Source: Podospora pseudocomata
Taxonomy: Eukaryota > Ascomycota > Sordariomycetes > Sordariales > Podosporaceae
Direction: 5' to 3'
DNA: 64,000 nucleotides
Assembly: GCF_035222375.1 (NCBI RefSeq)
Contig: NW_026946363.1
Location: 4,340,001 to 4,404,000, forward strand
The notes under the pieces were generated by a model. It ran no database searches. It was not told where the DNA came from and worked only from the letters and a program-made list of their open reading frames with translations. The first letter of the stretch is position 1, and each line of letters starts with the position of its first letter. This document shows positions 11,427 through 22,339 of the stretch, piece after piece. Both the position numbers and the translations under genes were made by a program.

Positions 11427-12186
11427 TCAAATCCCATTAACCTGCCCCCTATTCTCCTCCCCCTCGCCCGAAATCACCCAATCCCTCACCGCGCCCTTCC
11501 AATCCGCAATCCTGACGTCCTTTATCCCCACCACAATCACCCTCGCATCATGTAACCTCGCCCGCTCGTCGTCTTCCCTCATTGTGCTCTCCTCGGCCGG
11601 GCCAGCGGCGGAATCAAAAGTATTATTGGCCAGGTGGATATTCTGGTAGTACTTCTCCTCCTCGCTGCCGCGCTCCACCAGGCGAGCGGACCCGTTTATG
11701 GTCGCGCTGATGGAGGAGACGGCCGAGGTGTTGAGGTTGAAGAGGAGGGCTGCGAGGGAGGAGGGGGGATCGGCGCGGGCGGGGGAGTGGCCGTTGGAGA
11801 GGCGGCGGGATTGGGAGGTTGTGGTTGGGCGGTGGGATACCCCTTTTGAGACAAGGTTAGCAAAATAGGGGAAAAGAAGGGGAGAGGGAAGGCTTACAGT
11901 CATGGACGAGGAGGGAAACGTTGGGGTTGGCGGCGAGGTTGTTCATCTTTTTGGAGGCGGGGTTGGTGGTCATGACGATTTCGGGGAGGTTGTTGCCGTA
12001 GGGGGAGGAGGGGAGGTAGGTGTAGTTCATGAGGGAGACGTGGGGGACGTTGTCGTGGCAGGTGGCCAGGTGGAGGAAGCGGGCGTTTTCGAGGCATTGG
12101 ACTACTTCTGTTGGGAGGGAGTTGGTGATGCGCATGTTGGTGTCGCCGGCCGAGGCTTCGTGGGAGAGGGGTATTTGCTGTTCCAT
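11427..12186 (-). CDS. Pyridoxamine 5'-phosphate oxidase-like FMN-binding protein
   Basis: Two exons, 12186-11898 and 11842-11427, encode 234 residues. The 55-nt intron has a GTAAGC donor, a GCTAAC branch and an AAAAG acceptor. The split-barrel start is visible as ENARFLHLATCHDNVPHVSL and then the strand EIVMTTNPASKKMNNLAANP, typical of the putative PNPOx family represented in yeast by YLR456W and YPR172W. The C-terminal half includes AALLFNLNTSAVSSISATIN, an acidic linker and ADWKGAVRDWVI. Such proteins bind FMN or a related flavin; true PNPO activity is not established for this branch. The splice joins LLVHD to WVSHRP in frame. Confidence 0.85.
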
Positions 12187-12856
12187 TGTCGATCGAGTAT
12201 AGAGATGGTTTGTATTTGATGGGACCTGTGATTACACTGAAGAGCTTGTAAGGCTGGTGAGTTGCGAGAGCCAAGTATCAGCTTATACAAAGAGATTGCC
12301 CACGGTCAATGGTGTCCTTGGATGTGTCAAGATCTTCCGTCGTCGAGATGGGTGGGGTGAGGAAGCTCCAGCGGCCTGGATACCCCAGCTGGGGATGACT
12401 AATGCGGGGGAATGGCCCAGACCCCTGGTCACTGCGTTGCAGTGATGACGTTGTTCTATCTGGGGCATTTGGGGAAGCCGTTTTCCAGACTTGACTTCAG
12501 TCCGTTGCTGGAGCTCCCAGCAAAACAGCAGCAAACAGCGAAAATTAATGGAGGTTATCTAGACCAACTGGACAAATAGCAGCAATTCACAACCACATTC
12601 CCAATTCAGATTAACTAGCCCAGGTCACGAGCGCAAAGCCGCATCGATCAGGGGCTTGGCTGGCAAGGGGAGGGGAACGGCTACCTTCGGCCCTGCATCC
12701 AGTTGACCTCGGGACTATCACCTCCCTTCCACAAAGTCGGCAGGAATGCCATTGCGATCTTCCTTTTTTCTCTCCTTCTTCCCAAACTACGTGATACCCA
12801 AAAACCCATCCACTGAACCTCCTTGCGCATATCTTCTTGTCCCCTTGAATCTGATC
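12187..12856. other. Divergent promoter between PNPOx-like gene and MCC alpha gene
   Basis: A 670-base gap. The only open frame of note is an upstream extension of the carboxylase frame to 12746, which is hydrophobic and basic but precedes the better start at 12857. Confidence 0.55.
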
Positions 12857-15229
12857 ATGCGCTCCCTCAAACGCAACTCCCACCGTCTCCGGGCGATACG
12901 CCCACCAACCTCCCTCCCAGCTCCTCCCAGAATCTTTTCTGCACCAATATCAACCCACCCCTCGGCCTCCAACGACGTGACAAGCATCACACCCATCAAG
13001 TCCCTCCTCATCGCCAACCGCGGCGAAATCGCCCTCCGCATCGCCCGCACCGCCTCTTCCATGGGCATCCGCACCACAACCCTCTACACCGACATCGACG
13101 CCTCCTCCCAGCACGCCAAGTGCACTCCCAACTCCCTTGCCTTGGGGCCAAACACAAAGGGCTACCTCAACGGGCCGCAGATTATCGAATTGGCCAAGAA
13201 GCACGGCATCGAGGCTCTTCACCCTGGTTACGGCTTCCTAAGTGAGAACCCCACTTTTGCCCAGGCGTGTGAGGATGCGGGGATAGTGTTTGTTGGGCCG
13301 CCGCCAAAGGCCATGTTGGATATGGGTGATAAGGCGAGGAGTAAGATCATCATGAATGCGGCTGGTGTGCCTTGTGTTCCGGGGTATCATGGGCCGGAAC
13401 AGAGCGTAGAGGAGCTGAGGGGACACGCGAGGGAGATTGGGTACCCGGTGCTGTTGAAGAGTGTCAAGGGTGGTGGTGGAAAGGGCATGAGAATTGTCCT
13501 CAAGGATGAGGAGTTTGAGGCGCAGATTGCCAGTGCTAGGCAGGAGGCGAGGGCGAGTTTTGGGGACGGTGGGGAGGTGATGCTTGTGGAGAAGTATGTC
13601 GTGAGGCCGAGGCATGTGGAGGTGCAGGTGTTTGCGGATAGGTATGGGAACTGCGTGGCGCTGGGCGAGAGAGATTGCAGTGTGCAGAGGAGACATCAGA
13701 AGATTTTGGAGGAGAGCCCGGCGCCGGTGTTGGATGATGCGACGAGGCATGATTTGTGGGATAAGGCGAGGAAGGCGGCGTTGGCGGTGGACTATGTTGG
13801 GGCGGGAACGGTTGAGTTTATTCTCGACAAAGATACTGGGAAGTTTTATTTCATGGAGATGAACACGAGGTTGCAGGTCGAGCACCCTGTCAGTGAGATG
13901 GTCACCGGCACAGATCTTGTCGAGTGGCAGTTCCGGGTTGCTGCTGGCGAGAGACTTCCCTTGACCCAGGACGAGATCGAGGCGCGGATCCATGAGCGTG
14001 GTGCGGCTATCGAGGCCCGTATCTACGCCGAGAACCCCGACAAGGGCTTCTTCCCCGACTCCGGCAAGCTGGTTCACCTGATTACGCCCAAGGTCAGCGA
14101 GGATATCAGAATCGATGCTGGTTTCGTCGAGGGTGACACCGTTTCCGAGGCATACGATGGTATGATTGCCAAGCTGATTGTCCGCGGCCGCGATCGAGAG
14201 ACTGCCATCCGCAAGCTCGAGCTTGCTTTGCAGGAATACGAGGTCGTCGGTCTGAGCACAAACATTGAGTTTCTCAAGCGTCTCTGCGGAAGCCAGGCAT
14301 TTGTGGAAGGTGACGTCGAGACAGGCTTCATCGAGAAGTGGAAAGACGAACTCTTTGAGCGGAAACACGTCTCAGACGAGGTCTTCGCCCAGACCGCTCT
14401 CGGCCTGCTTACCTCCCAAACCAAAAAGACAACATCAGGACCTCACGGTGAGACCCTTGGGTTCGGCGAAGCTGCCGCTCAAGGGTCGAGGAAATTCGCC
14501 TTCCAGGTCAAGCGAGACGACGCAGCTGCCGAAACCTCAGATGAGGCTCCTGAAGTTGTCCAAGTGGAAGTTACCCAGCGGGGGCACTCCCTTTACAACG
14601 TTTCTGTTTCCAGAAGCACAGACGCCTCAACCGCTTCGCCAGTTGTCTACGAGAATATCATCTCCGAACCCGGGTCGGCGGTGGCTGCTTCGCACAAGTC
14701 ACAACTGACAACCTTCTTCCCTCGGGCTCGTGTTGAAACAACACTTGTTCAGGACCCCGGCGCCCCGGAGAAGTTGGCCGTCTTCCAGCTCGGTGAAAAG
14801 ACGGAGCTTACTCTTATGCAGCCGGGATGGTTCGAGAAGGCGCTTGGTCTGAAGGAGGCTGCCGCGAGCGTGGTGGCGCCTATGCCTTGCAAGATTTTGA
14901 GGAACGAGGTTTCGGAAGGACAAGAGGTTGAGAAGGGTGCTCCGTTGGTTGTGTAAGTCTTCTGATTCTTTTGAGTTGCGATCGGTTGGCTGATACAAGG
15001 GTGGATAGCATCGAGTCCATGAAGATGGAGACTGTTATTCGATCACCACAGAAGGGCACAATCAAGAAGCTGGCGCATAAGGAAGGAGTAAGTCATACAT
15101 ACCCCTGTCCCTCTCTGGTATCATGAACAAGCTCATGCTAATATATGTCGATAGGATATCTGCAAGGCCGGTACAGTACTTGTGCTCTTTGAAGATCCAG
15201 ATGCCACACCGGCTGCTGGCTCAGAATAA
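12857..15229 (+). CDS. mccA: 3-methylcrotonyl-CoA carboxylase, biotin-containing alpha subunit, mitochondrial
   Basis: Three exons, 12857-14952, 15009-15087 and 15155-15229, encode 749 residues. The start chosen gives an Arg/Ser-rich presequence (MRSLKRNSHRLRAIRPP), as expected for mitochondrial import. The frame is open upstream to 12746. In order: a biotin carboxylase N-domain (LLIANRGEIALRIARTA), an ATP-grasp domain with the glycine-rich loop KGGGGKGM, the catalytic EMNTRLQVEHPV, the C-domain, a linker domain, and the carrier domain. The carrier motif ESMKMET places the biotinylated lysine at about residue 704, encoded by exon 2. The enzyme carboxylates 3-methylcrotonyl-CoA in leucine breakdown, with a beta subunit that is not in this window. 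The carrier domain is split over three exons, so the end is lost if splicing is ignored. Acetyl-CoA, propionyl-CoA and pyruvate carboxylases differ in size or layout. Confidence 0.93.
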
Positions 15230-15626
15230 AAAAAGCTGTCAGTTTACGATAAGATGAAGAGATGATTTGCATATTTGAAGATTTGGCACGCGTCTACCTA
15301 TCTTGTTAGATGGTAGATAAGATATGATGAGCGTCAGTAAACAAGGCCAGCAAGCAAAAACAGTTTTCATCCCGTTTCAGTCACTTGTACCTCTGGTGCC
15401 TCAATGTGACTTTAACCTTTTTTTTCTTTCCACTATCAGACTACCGACACTAATCATACAGAATTCTCACCTGTCCAAAGAACCGCCTGATCGCTTTCCT
15501 CGCCAATAGCAAACTTGATCATTCATTTTCATATCCCGCCACACCCCTCCCTTCTCAAAATGGTATATCTTCTCATCGCTCTTCATTCCCCCAAATCGAC
15601 AACGACTGAAAAGAAAAAAGAAAGAC
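15230..15626. other. Convergent 3' regions, no gene seen
   Basis: About 400 bases lie between the MCC alpha and SUR7-family stop codons. Nothing is recognised beyond AT- and T-rich runs. Confidence 0.6.
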
Positions 15627-16518
15627 TTAAGCATACTCATCTTTAACTCTCCTCCCATCCCAACTCCTCCTCGACCCGGCCGTCCCCGAGCTCTTCCTAC
15701 GGCCAAAGGTGCTGCCCGACCACCTCTTGTTCGTCCTCCCCACCCCGTCACTCGCGTGCCCCCTCCTAGCAACGCAGTACAGAACCGTAGCAATAAACAT
15801 GGCCGCCCAGCTTCCCCAGCTGAACCCAAACCCGTACGCCCCCAAATCAGCATTCCTCCCATCAGCAATAAACGCGTTACGTGTCTTGACAAAAGTAGCC
15901 CTATAGATAATATCCGTTAGCTTTTCCTCTCATGCGCATACAATATCATCAAAAGAATGAAAACTCACGTCATCAGCGCTACAGCCACACTCAGAAACAA
16001 CAACCCCACACTGCTAACCGTCGCAATCAACCCAGCCCCCAACCGTCCCAGACAAGCCAGCCAGCTCCCCAAAAACGCACAAGTCATAAAGAACAAGGCG
16101 ATGAGATAGAAAACCCAGCCAAATCGCCACAGGTACCAATACTGGTAGCTCGTCGTGCCACCTCCATAACTCCCAATCAGTTCCCGGGGCACATTGTCCG
16201 CATCGGTAGCCCAGGCGTCACCCAACGGTAACCCGGGACGGGCAGGACCGCAGTCGGTGTTGTCTATCCCGCAGATGCGGAAATATGTCCACTGAGATAT
16301 GCCCCGGGCGCCGGTTATGCCGGATGTGTCGGCGCGGAGGAAGTAGGTTTGGCGGAGGGGGGAGGTGGAGGTTATGCCTGAGAGGAGGGTGAACCAAAGA
16401 AGAAGGAGGGAGACGGAGAGGAAGAGGGTGGCTAGGAGGGAGACGAGGCCTGGGAGGGGAAAATTAGTGATGATTGTTGGGGCGGTGGTGGGAAGGGAGA
16501 CTTACGGCCTGCTGCCAT
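15627..16518 (-). CDS. SUR7/PalI-family four-helix plasma membrane protein
   Basis: Three exons, 16518-16506, 16449-15969 and 15900-15627, encode 255 residues. The first exon holds only 13 bases (MAAG plus one base). It is supported by a GTAAGT donor, a CCCAG acceptor and an in-frame join giving a hydrophobic first helix (LVSLLATLFLSVSLLLLWFT). The extracellular loop has WTYFRICGIDNTDCG, a claudin/SUR7-like paired-cysteine pattern. Three more helices follow (VFYLIALFFMTCAFLGSWL, AGLIATVSSVGLLFLSVAVA, and WAAMFIATVLYCVAR), then a Ser/Arg-rich cytosolic tail. SUR7 relatives are eisosome or cell-cortex proteins, and PalI relatives act in pH signalling. Which subgroup applies is not clear. Confidence 0.82.
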
Positions 16519-18035
16519 TTTGAATGGTTAATGGCGTGACCAGTGTTGGTTGGTGGTTGTGATAGGACTGTGAGTTAATGGGTCAGAATGGTGAAAGAAA
16601 GAAGAAATATGTCGCGACTTGAATGAATGACCCAAAGGAGTGGAAAGAAGGGTTCAAAACGTCGACGTTGTACTTGACGGCTTGAGGGGTAGCGTACCAC
16701 TACTGGGACAAGTGACAAAGAGAAGGCCCCTCCGAGTCAGGAAACCCGTTGCGTCACAACTTTTTTGGTGGTGGATATGAGATGGGCACCACACGGGACC
16801 GGATCGGATCGGATACGTGATCGGATGGATGGGCGCGTAACGTTGTATATGTGTGGGGATTTTGGGTAGAAAATGAGAGTCGCGTACCTTGAGGGGGAGG
16901 GTTTTCGTGTTAAGTGGTTGCAGCAAGGGACGGTGTGAGGAATGTGAAGCTACTAGGTAGGAAGCTCGTGTGCCACTCAAGTGTGAGAGCAGGATTAGAG
17001 ATTAAAGCATAAGGATACGGCAAACAGTGTGAGCAGAGGGAGGTCTCTAGGTATGTATATGAGTGAGTTTGATAATTGGTTAGGTATGTAAGTGAACAGA
17101 GAAAATGAGAGCAACCGGGAGAAAGACCAGTGGGATATAGCAAGCAATTGGTAGTGACGATGGGAGTAACGGGGTGGGGAGTGGGGATCATGCTTCTTTT
17201 TGCTCCCGTCACAGCCAGAAGAGCCAGTTGATATCAGGTGAGCATTCACGGCCATGACTAATAGGAGCCCAAGCTCTGCGCGTCAATCATCTTTGCCAGC
17301 AAAAAGCCAAAGCATTGGTGAGAGCTTTCACACATTGCTCGTGATATGGGATGAAAGGACGAAGCTGATGTGGGACTTCTTTTGCATGGAATGACGCATG
17401 CGCTCCATCGACTTTCTTAGCGGCACACCCCTTGACTTTTGTTTCTAACCAATCCCATCCCACAGATAAAGCCCCGCACCAGCTGGCGTCGATCAAAGGA
17501 CCTCACGATCTTGTAAAAGGAATTCTTGGGCAACGTCATCCGATCCAGCTCATCTTTTTGCAAACCCATTGGGAACCGCGTTCCAAATACACACCGCGCC
17601 GAGATGCGTATTCCTTGAAGGAATATTCTGAAAGCTTCTGTGCTGCCTGTCAAAGCCTGCAAACCACAAGATGCCGGAGACCTCACTTCTTGTGCTTCCA
17701 ACTGTCATCCCATCATCGGTCTTATCATGAGGTTTGGAAGTAGTACGTGGCGTGACTTTGAGCTGGACGCTGGATTAGGTGTGAGACATACAGTAGCAGA
17801 AGAGACGAGGGCGCGGATCTGAGAAGTCACTTGAGACATGGAAGAAAGACTCGCAGTTTTTGCGCGATCCGCGGTTCAGATATTCAGATTTCAGCCCTGG
17901 TGTAAGTGAATTGTGGACAGGACTCTGATGCATCGTCAAAGAAGGTGAACAAGACAGAAGTCCAGAGAGTGTAACACAAATTCAGCCAGGATGCCGCTAT
18001 CTTGAGGCCATACTCCACCTACCACAACATCAACA
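16519..18035. other. Upstream region of the SUR7-family gene, no other gene seen
   Basis: About 1.5 kb with short frames only. Candidate donors around 17050-17100 (repeated gtatgt and aggtatgtaagtg) do not connect frames that look like protein. Confidence 0.5.
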
Positions 18036-18109
18036 TCCTCTGTGGCGCAATTGGCTAGCGCGTCTGACTGTTAATCAGGAGGTTGGAAGTTCGAGCCTTC
18101 CCGGAGGAG
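18036..18109 (+). tRNA. tRNA-Asn (anticodon GTT)
   Basis: Seventy-four bases fold into a complete cloverleaf. The acceptor stem TCCTCTG pairs with CGGAGGA (one G-U), the anticodon loop is CTGTTAA on stem TCTGA/TCAGG, and the T arm GGAAG-TTCGAGC-CTTCC carries the B box. The D arm contains TGGCGCAATTGG (A box). There is no intron. A T run at 18121-18124 can stop RNA polymerase III. Confidence 0.95.
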
Positions 18110-18290
18110 TTGTTATTTACTTTTGAGGGTTATTTTTGCTACTCATGGCGGCAGAATGAATATGTTCATGGTGTTTTACATTTTTGTGGTGTTCATGCTG
18201 TTAATAATGTGTTGGTGTGTGTTTGGTATCGCCAGCTGTGGCTTCAAATATCTACAGTATAGCCAAAAGCATCTCTTTTCAGGCCCTTGT

Positions 18291-20018
18291 TTATGCCAAC
18301 CCAGCAACACCGAGCGCACCAGCCGCAAAATCATTCCCAAATTCCAAATCAAGCCCCTTGAACCCATCCTCCACCAGCCACGACCTCCCCTTCTCAGGTG
18401 TATACAAGACCTCACACGCCCTCCCCACAACCAACAACCCAGGCGGCCTGCTCCCCTCCTGCTCAATCGCCTCCGCCACCCTCTTCAGCGTGGTCCTGAT
18501 AACCCTCTGATCAGGACAACTCGCCCTCTCAATCACGGCACACGGCGTATCAACCGGCCACAACTTCCTCCTCCCCTTCACCTCCGCAGCCTCCTGCTCC
18601 TCAGGAAGATACTCCGTCAGCTCAGCAACCAGCCCAGTGATCCTATGCAGCGCCATCAAGAACACCACCGTCCTGCTCTCCACAAACTCGGGCGGCACCG
18701 GCGCCTTCCCCTTCTTGCCCGTCCCGGTGCAAACCAGCACCTGATCCGCCACGTCCCTCTGCGTAGGCGGCACACCCGCGAACAGCGGCGCCGACAAGCT
18801 GCTCGTTATCCCAGGTAGAACCACCACCCTGTCACCAAGCCCGTGCTGTCTGAAATACTGCACCTCCTCCCCTCCCCGTCCATAAATAAACGGATCCCCT
18901 TGTTTCAGTCTGAGGACTGTCTTCCCCTCCTTCACCCCAGCCAAAGCCTGCTCGAGGAACTCCTCCTGTGCCCTGTCCGCATTCCCGGGAAACTTCTTCG
19001 CGATCCTAACCGGTGTCCGGCGGGGAATCAGATCCAACACCCCGGCAGGAACAAGCTTATCGGCCAGGATCAAATCAGCGGATTGAATCGCCTTGTACGT
19101 CGCCCTCGTCAACAAATCGGGATGCCCCGGCCCGCTTCCTGCGAGGATGACCCTCCCGATTTTATCTCTTGGCCCATCACCACCAGTCGGTGATGGTTTT
19201 TGTTGCTGTGACTGGTGGTACGAGTTGAGAACCCCCTCCAGTATCTCCTCCTCACTTATCGCCGCCAGCCGTCTCAGAGGCCAGTACTCGCACACTTGGC
19301 TCAGCCACCTCATCCTTCTAGTCTTCTGCTCCTCTTCGCTCTCTTTGCCCTCTAGGACGAGCTTGTTGAAATCAGAGGTTTGGTCGACGCTGTCGTCTAG
19401 ACCTTCCGAGTCTAACCCAGAAGAAGAAGAGGATTTATCCTCGGCGATGATCCTCCTCCTGACATCGCCCAACCTGGCGACTGCGCTCCCGAGACCTTGG
19501 GGCAGGCTGGCGGCGATTTCTCGTCTTATCCTAGAAGCGAGCTTGCAGCCCCGGCCGTTGGTGGTGACGCCAATTTGCAGAGGACCGTCGAGGTGGGTGG
19601 AGAGAAGAGAAAAACTGCATAGTGAAGGGCAGTCGACGACGTTGACGGGGATGCGGTTCTTTTTGCAGAGGGTTGAGATTTGAGGGACTGAGGAGTCCTT
19701 TGGGGAGAGGGTGATGAAGACTGCGTCGACTACGTTGTCGACTTCTTCGCGGCCGAGAGTGAAGAGGTCGGTTGACTCAAAGGGACGGGAGAGGTGGGTT
19801 AGCTGGCCCGAGGTGATGTATTGGGTGAGGGTGTAGTGAAGTTCTTCTGGGGGGGTGGGGGAAATGAGGATTGGCTTCGCGCCAGCAGAAAGAGATTGGG
19901 TTGCTCGGGAGGCGGCGAGGGGGTTGGAGCCGATGATGAGGTGGGTGTGGCCTGTTGAGTGTTGGGCTGTGAGGAGGGAGATTGGTGTTGGTGAGGGTAA
20001 TGGTGGGTTGGCGGCCAT
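18291..20018 (-). CDS. met1: Siroheme synthase: Met8-like dehydrogenase domain fused to uroporphyrinogen-III C-methyltransferase
   Basis: An intronless 575-residue protein from the ATG at 20018; the frame is open upstream to 20141, but the extension looks non-coding. Residues ~25-180 form a Met8/CysG-type Rossmann region (HLIIGSNPLAASRA, later PVNVVDCPSLCSFSLLS and LQIGVTTNGRGCKLASRIRR). Residues ~288-545 are the tetrapyrrole methyltransferase domain, with GSGPGHPDLLT, LKQGDPFIYGRGGEE and LPGITSSLSAPL, the signatures of SUMT. It methylates uroporphyrinogen III to precorrin-2, and the N-terminal part would oxidise this to sirohydrochlorin, the route to the siroheme of sulfite and nitrite reductases. 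The usual glycine-rich NAD loop reads GSNPLAAS here, so dehydrogenase activity is inferred, not shown. Yeast keeps these functions in separate Met1 and Met8 proteins. Confidence 0.9.
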   Translation of the reverse strand: MAANPPLPSPTPISLLTAQHSTGHTHLIIGSNPLAASRATQSLSAGAKPILISPTPPEELHYTLTQYITSGQLTHLSRPFESTDLFTLGREEVDNVVDAVFITLSPKDSSVPQISTLCKKNRIPVNVVDCPSLCSFSLLSTHLDGPLQIGVTTNGRGCKLASRIRREIAASLPQGLGSAVARLGDVRRRIIAEDKSSSSSGLDSEGLDDSVDQTSDFNKLVLEGKESEEEQKTRRMRWLSQVCEYWPLRRLAAISEEEILEGVLNSYHQSQQQKPSPTGGDGPRDKIGRVILAGSGPGHPDLLTRATYKAIQSADLILADKLVPAGVLDLIPRRTPVRIAKKFPGNADRAQEEFLEQALAGVKEGKTVLRLKQGDPFIYGRGGEEVQYFRQHGLGDRVVVLPGITSSLSAPLFAGVPPTQRDVADQVLVCTGTGKKGKAPVPPEFVESRTVVFLMALHRITGLVAELTEYLPEEQEAAEVKGRRKLWPVDTPCAVIERASCPDQRVIRTTLKRVAEAIEQEGSRPPGLLVVGRACEVLYTPEKGRSWLVEDGFKGLDLEFGNDFAAGALGVAGLA

Positions 20019-21431
20019 TGTGAAGTTTGCGAAGGTGTTGATGATCCGACACCAGCGGGGATGATGAGTTCTGCTGCTGGTGAGGCTCTCAACTGAGATG
20101 ACAACAATATAGAATGTATCGTGTGATGATAAGAGACTCAAGTATAGCCTTCAACTCAGGAGCAAAAGTTGGAGCTTGTTTGACTCAAAAGAGAAGAAAA
20201 AAAGAAAAACAGTGGTGTGGTCAAGAACAAAGCCAGGTCGAGAGATATCTTTTTAAGCATCCCCAGTATCCCGTCTCAGGAACCGTTCAAGCCTCCGAGA
20301 ATTACACCTCCCTGTCCAATGTCAAGCTGTCCCCGGCTGCAACTCTACAAATATCTTTTGAATCTCCGCTGGTGACTCTTCCCATCATGCGTGGGATGCT
20401 CAAACTCTTTATGTAAGCCCATGAAGCACGCGAAGCCTCAGAGGCAAACCAGCCAGTCACAGGCCTCGCTTCTCGACTTACACGAATAAATTCTTTCTGT
20501 TTTGGCGGAGAAGCTGCCTCTTAGCACGGTTAGCGGCCGCTGACGCCATTTCACGAGTTCCGAATTTCAGGGGGTACCCCCCATCTTATCGCCTTATCGC
20601 CACCCCGCGTTCGCTTGCTCCGATTAGAGGCCGACTTCCACTCACCTCCGCGGGGAAAATGAGAGAGGTGTCGGAGATGTTGCCTCAGCCTGCTCTATCT
20701 CTCACTCTTGTTCCCAGAGTTGGGAACCAATGATGAGCTCAAGATCATCGCTGTGCGTTATCAGTGCTGAAAAGCCAAACAATTGCATCTCGTCGCCAGT
20801 TGACCGCTTCCTTCAACGTCATCGTCGAACTGAAAAGACCATTCGCACAGGGTGGATCTGATATGGTCATGTGTATAGGTGCAAACTCGATAACGATCTA
20901 CTCCTTTATGGCAGCAGCCTCTTCTCGATTCGCAGGACACAATGAGCAACAAAAACACGCCTCAGAACAATTTGACAGATTAAAAACATTTTACAGAAGC
21001 GAAACCTCAAGCCCCTCGCAAAACGGCAACCTCTTGATCTCCCAAAACCACCCCGACATGTGCCTTTTCCACCTCCAAATGACTCGCCCCCAGATTCTTC
21101 TGCGTCTTATCTGGATGTTTGAGAACCCCAGACTGGTGTTGAGCGGTACGTGATCACATACCCCTCTCGTCGTTTTGCGGACCCGATGGAAAAAAATATA
21201 TATATGTACAATACAAATGAAACTGCCTCGTGAAGCGCCGGAGTCGTCTGGATTCTTTAACCCAAAAAACATCTGCGGAAGAATGATACCGAAAAACAAA
21301 ATTGGTCTGTTGAGAACACCATAAAAGGACCAACGCCCGGTGTTGCTGTGATGATATGGTCGTGATATGAAGCATGTGCATTCGTGTGCCCGGCCGATCC
21401 TCGTGGGTGGTTGACTGGCCGAGAGAGTGCG
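20019..21431. other. Intergenic region between siroheme synthase start and rho3 end
   Basis: About 1.4 kb. A frame at 20764-21153 is open but shows no domain and no good splice. The right part (21150-21430) is AT-rich and fits the rho3 3' untranslated region. Confidence 0.5.
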
Positions 21432-22339
21432 TTACATGACGGTGCACTTGGACTCGTCTCGTTCCTTCTTCACAGACAAGGCAACCCGCGCGGCTTCGGT
21501 GAAGGCCTCGTTAACTCCCCTATTGCGCATGGCCGAACACTCGAGATACCGGAGGGCGTGGATTCGGCGCGCAACCTCGAGTCCTTGGTCGTAGTTGATC
21601 ATAGGCTTCTTTTCTCGTGGGTTGCCGTCCTCGTTGGCACCATCCTCTTCCTCGTTCCCTTCGCGGAGATCGCACTTTAGCGCGACCAGCACAAGCTTCA
21701 CCCCTGGGCAATTATCGGCGATCTCGCCCACCCATTTGCTCTCGACGTTTTCAAGCGAATCTTTGCTATCGACCGAGTAGCAAAGCATGATCAAATCGGT
21801 GTCATCTGGGCTTATTGTCAGTACACCGTCACTAATGACGTACGACGTGTGGCTGTGGGATATACCGTAGGAAAGACTTCGTAGTCTGTCGAATTCTTCT
21901 TGGCCGGCTGTGTCCCACAGTGAAAGCTCAATGTGAACATTGTCAACAAAAATATCTATCAACCTCCCAGTTAGTGCAAGTCCCAGAGCCTTTGACTCTC
22001 CTCATTGGATGTTCCTCCAAAAACGCACCATGGACGTAGTTTTCGAAAACCGTCGGCTCGTAGACCGTTGGGAAGTAGCTGTGGGTCAAAGTTGAGTATA
22101 TTGCTCGTCAAGATAGGGGCGGCAACATTGCGCAGACAACAACATACCCTCTGGTGAAGACATTGAGCAACGATGTCTTTCCGCAAGCACCATCGCCGCT
22201 GTTTCGGGACCAAGGTTAGATGGACTGCACAGACATCATAGGTGAAAGCTCCGAGGAGCTCCACAAGACCAATCGGGGCAACTTACAGCAAGACGAGCTT
22301 GCGCTGCACCGTCTTGGAACCCCCGATACCGCAAGGCAT
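21432..22339 (-). CDS. rho3: Rho-family small GTPase Rho3
   Basis: Five exons (22339-22287, 22198-22148, 22078-22029, 21955-21866, 21805-21432) encode 205 residues. Splicing assembles a complete G domain: P-loop GDGACGKTS at residues 19-27, effector region YFPTVYEPTVFENY, switch II DTAGQEEFDRLRSLSY, then LIMLCYSVDSKDSLE, LKCD and ECSAMRNRGVNEAF. The C-terminus CTVM is a CaaX prenylation box, so the protein is lipid-anchored. The sequence after the LKCD motif carries an acidic insert, as in filamentous-fungal Rho3 proteins. Rho3 acts in polarised secretion and actin control at the hyphal tip. The last intron is 60 nt with no in-frame stop, so an unspliced read adds 20 residues just after switch II; the family sequence SYDDTDL supports removing it. 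Confidence 0.92.

Noticed and set aside
12746-12856. An upstream in-frame extension of the MCC alpha gene
   Set aside because: The extra 37 residues lack a presequence character, while the ATG at 12857 starts a typical Arg/Ser-rich mitochondrial presequence.
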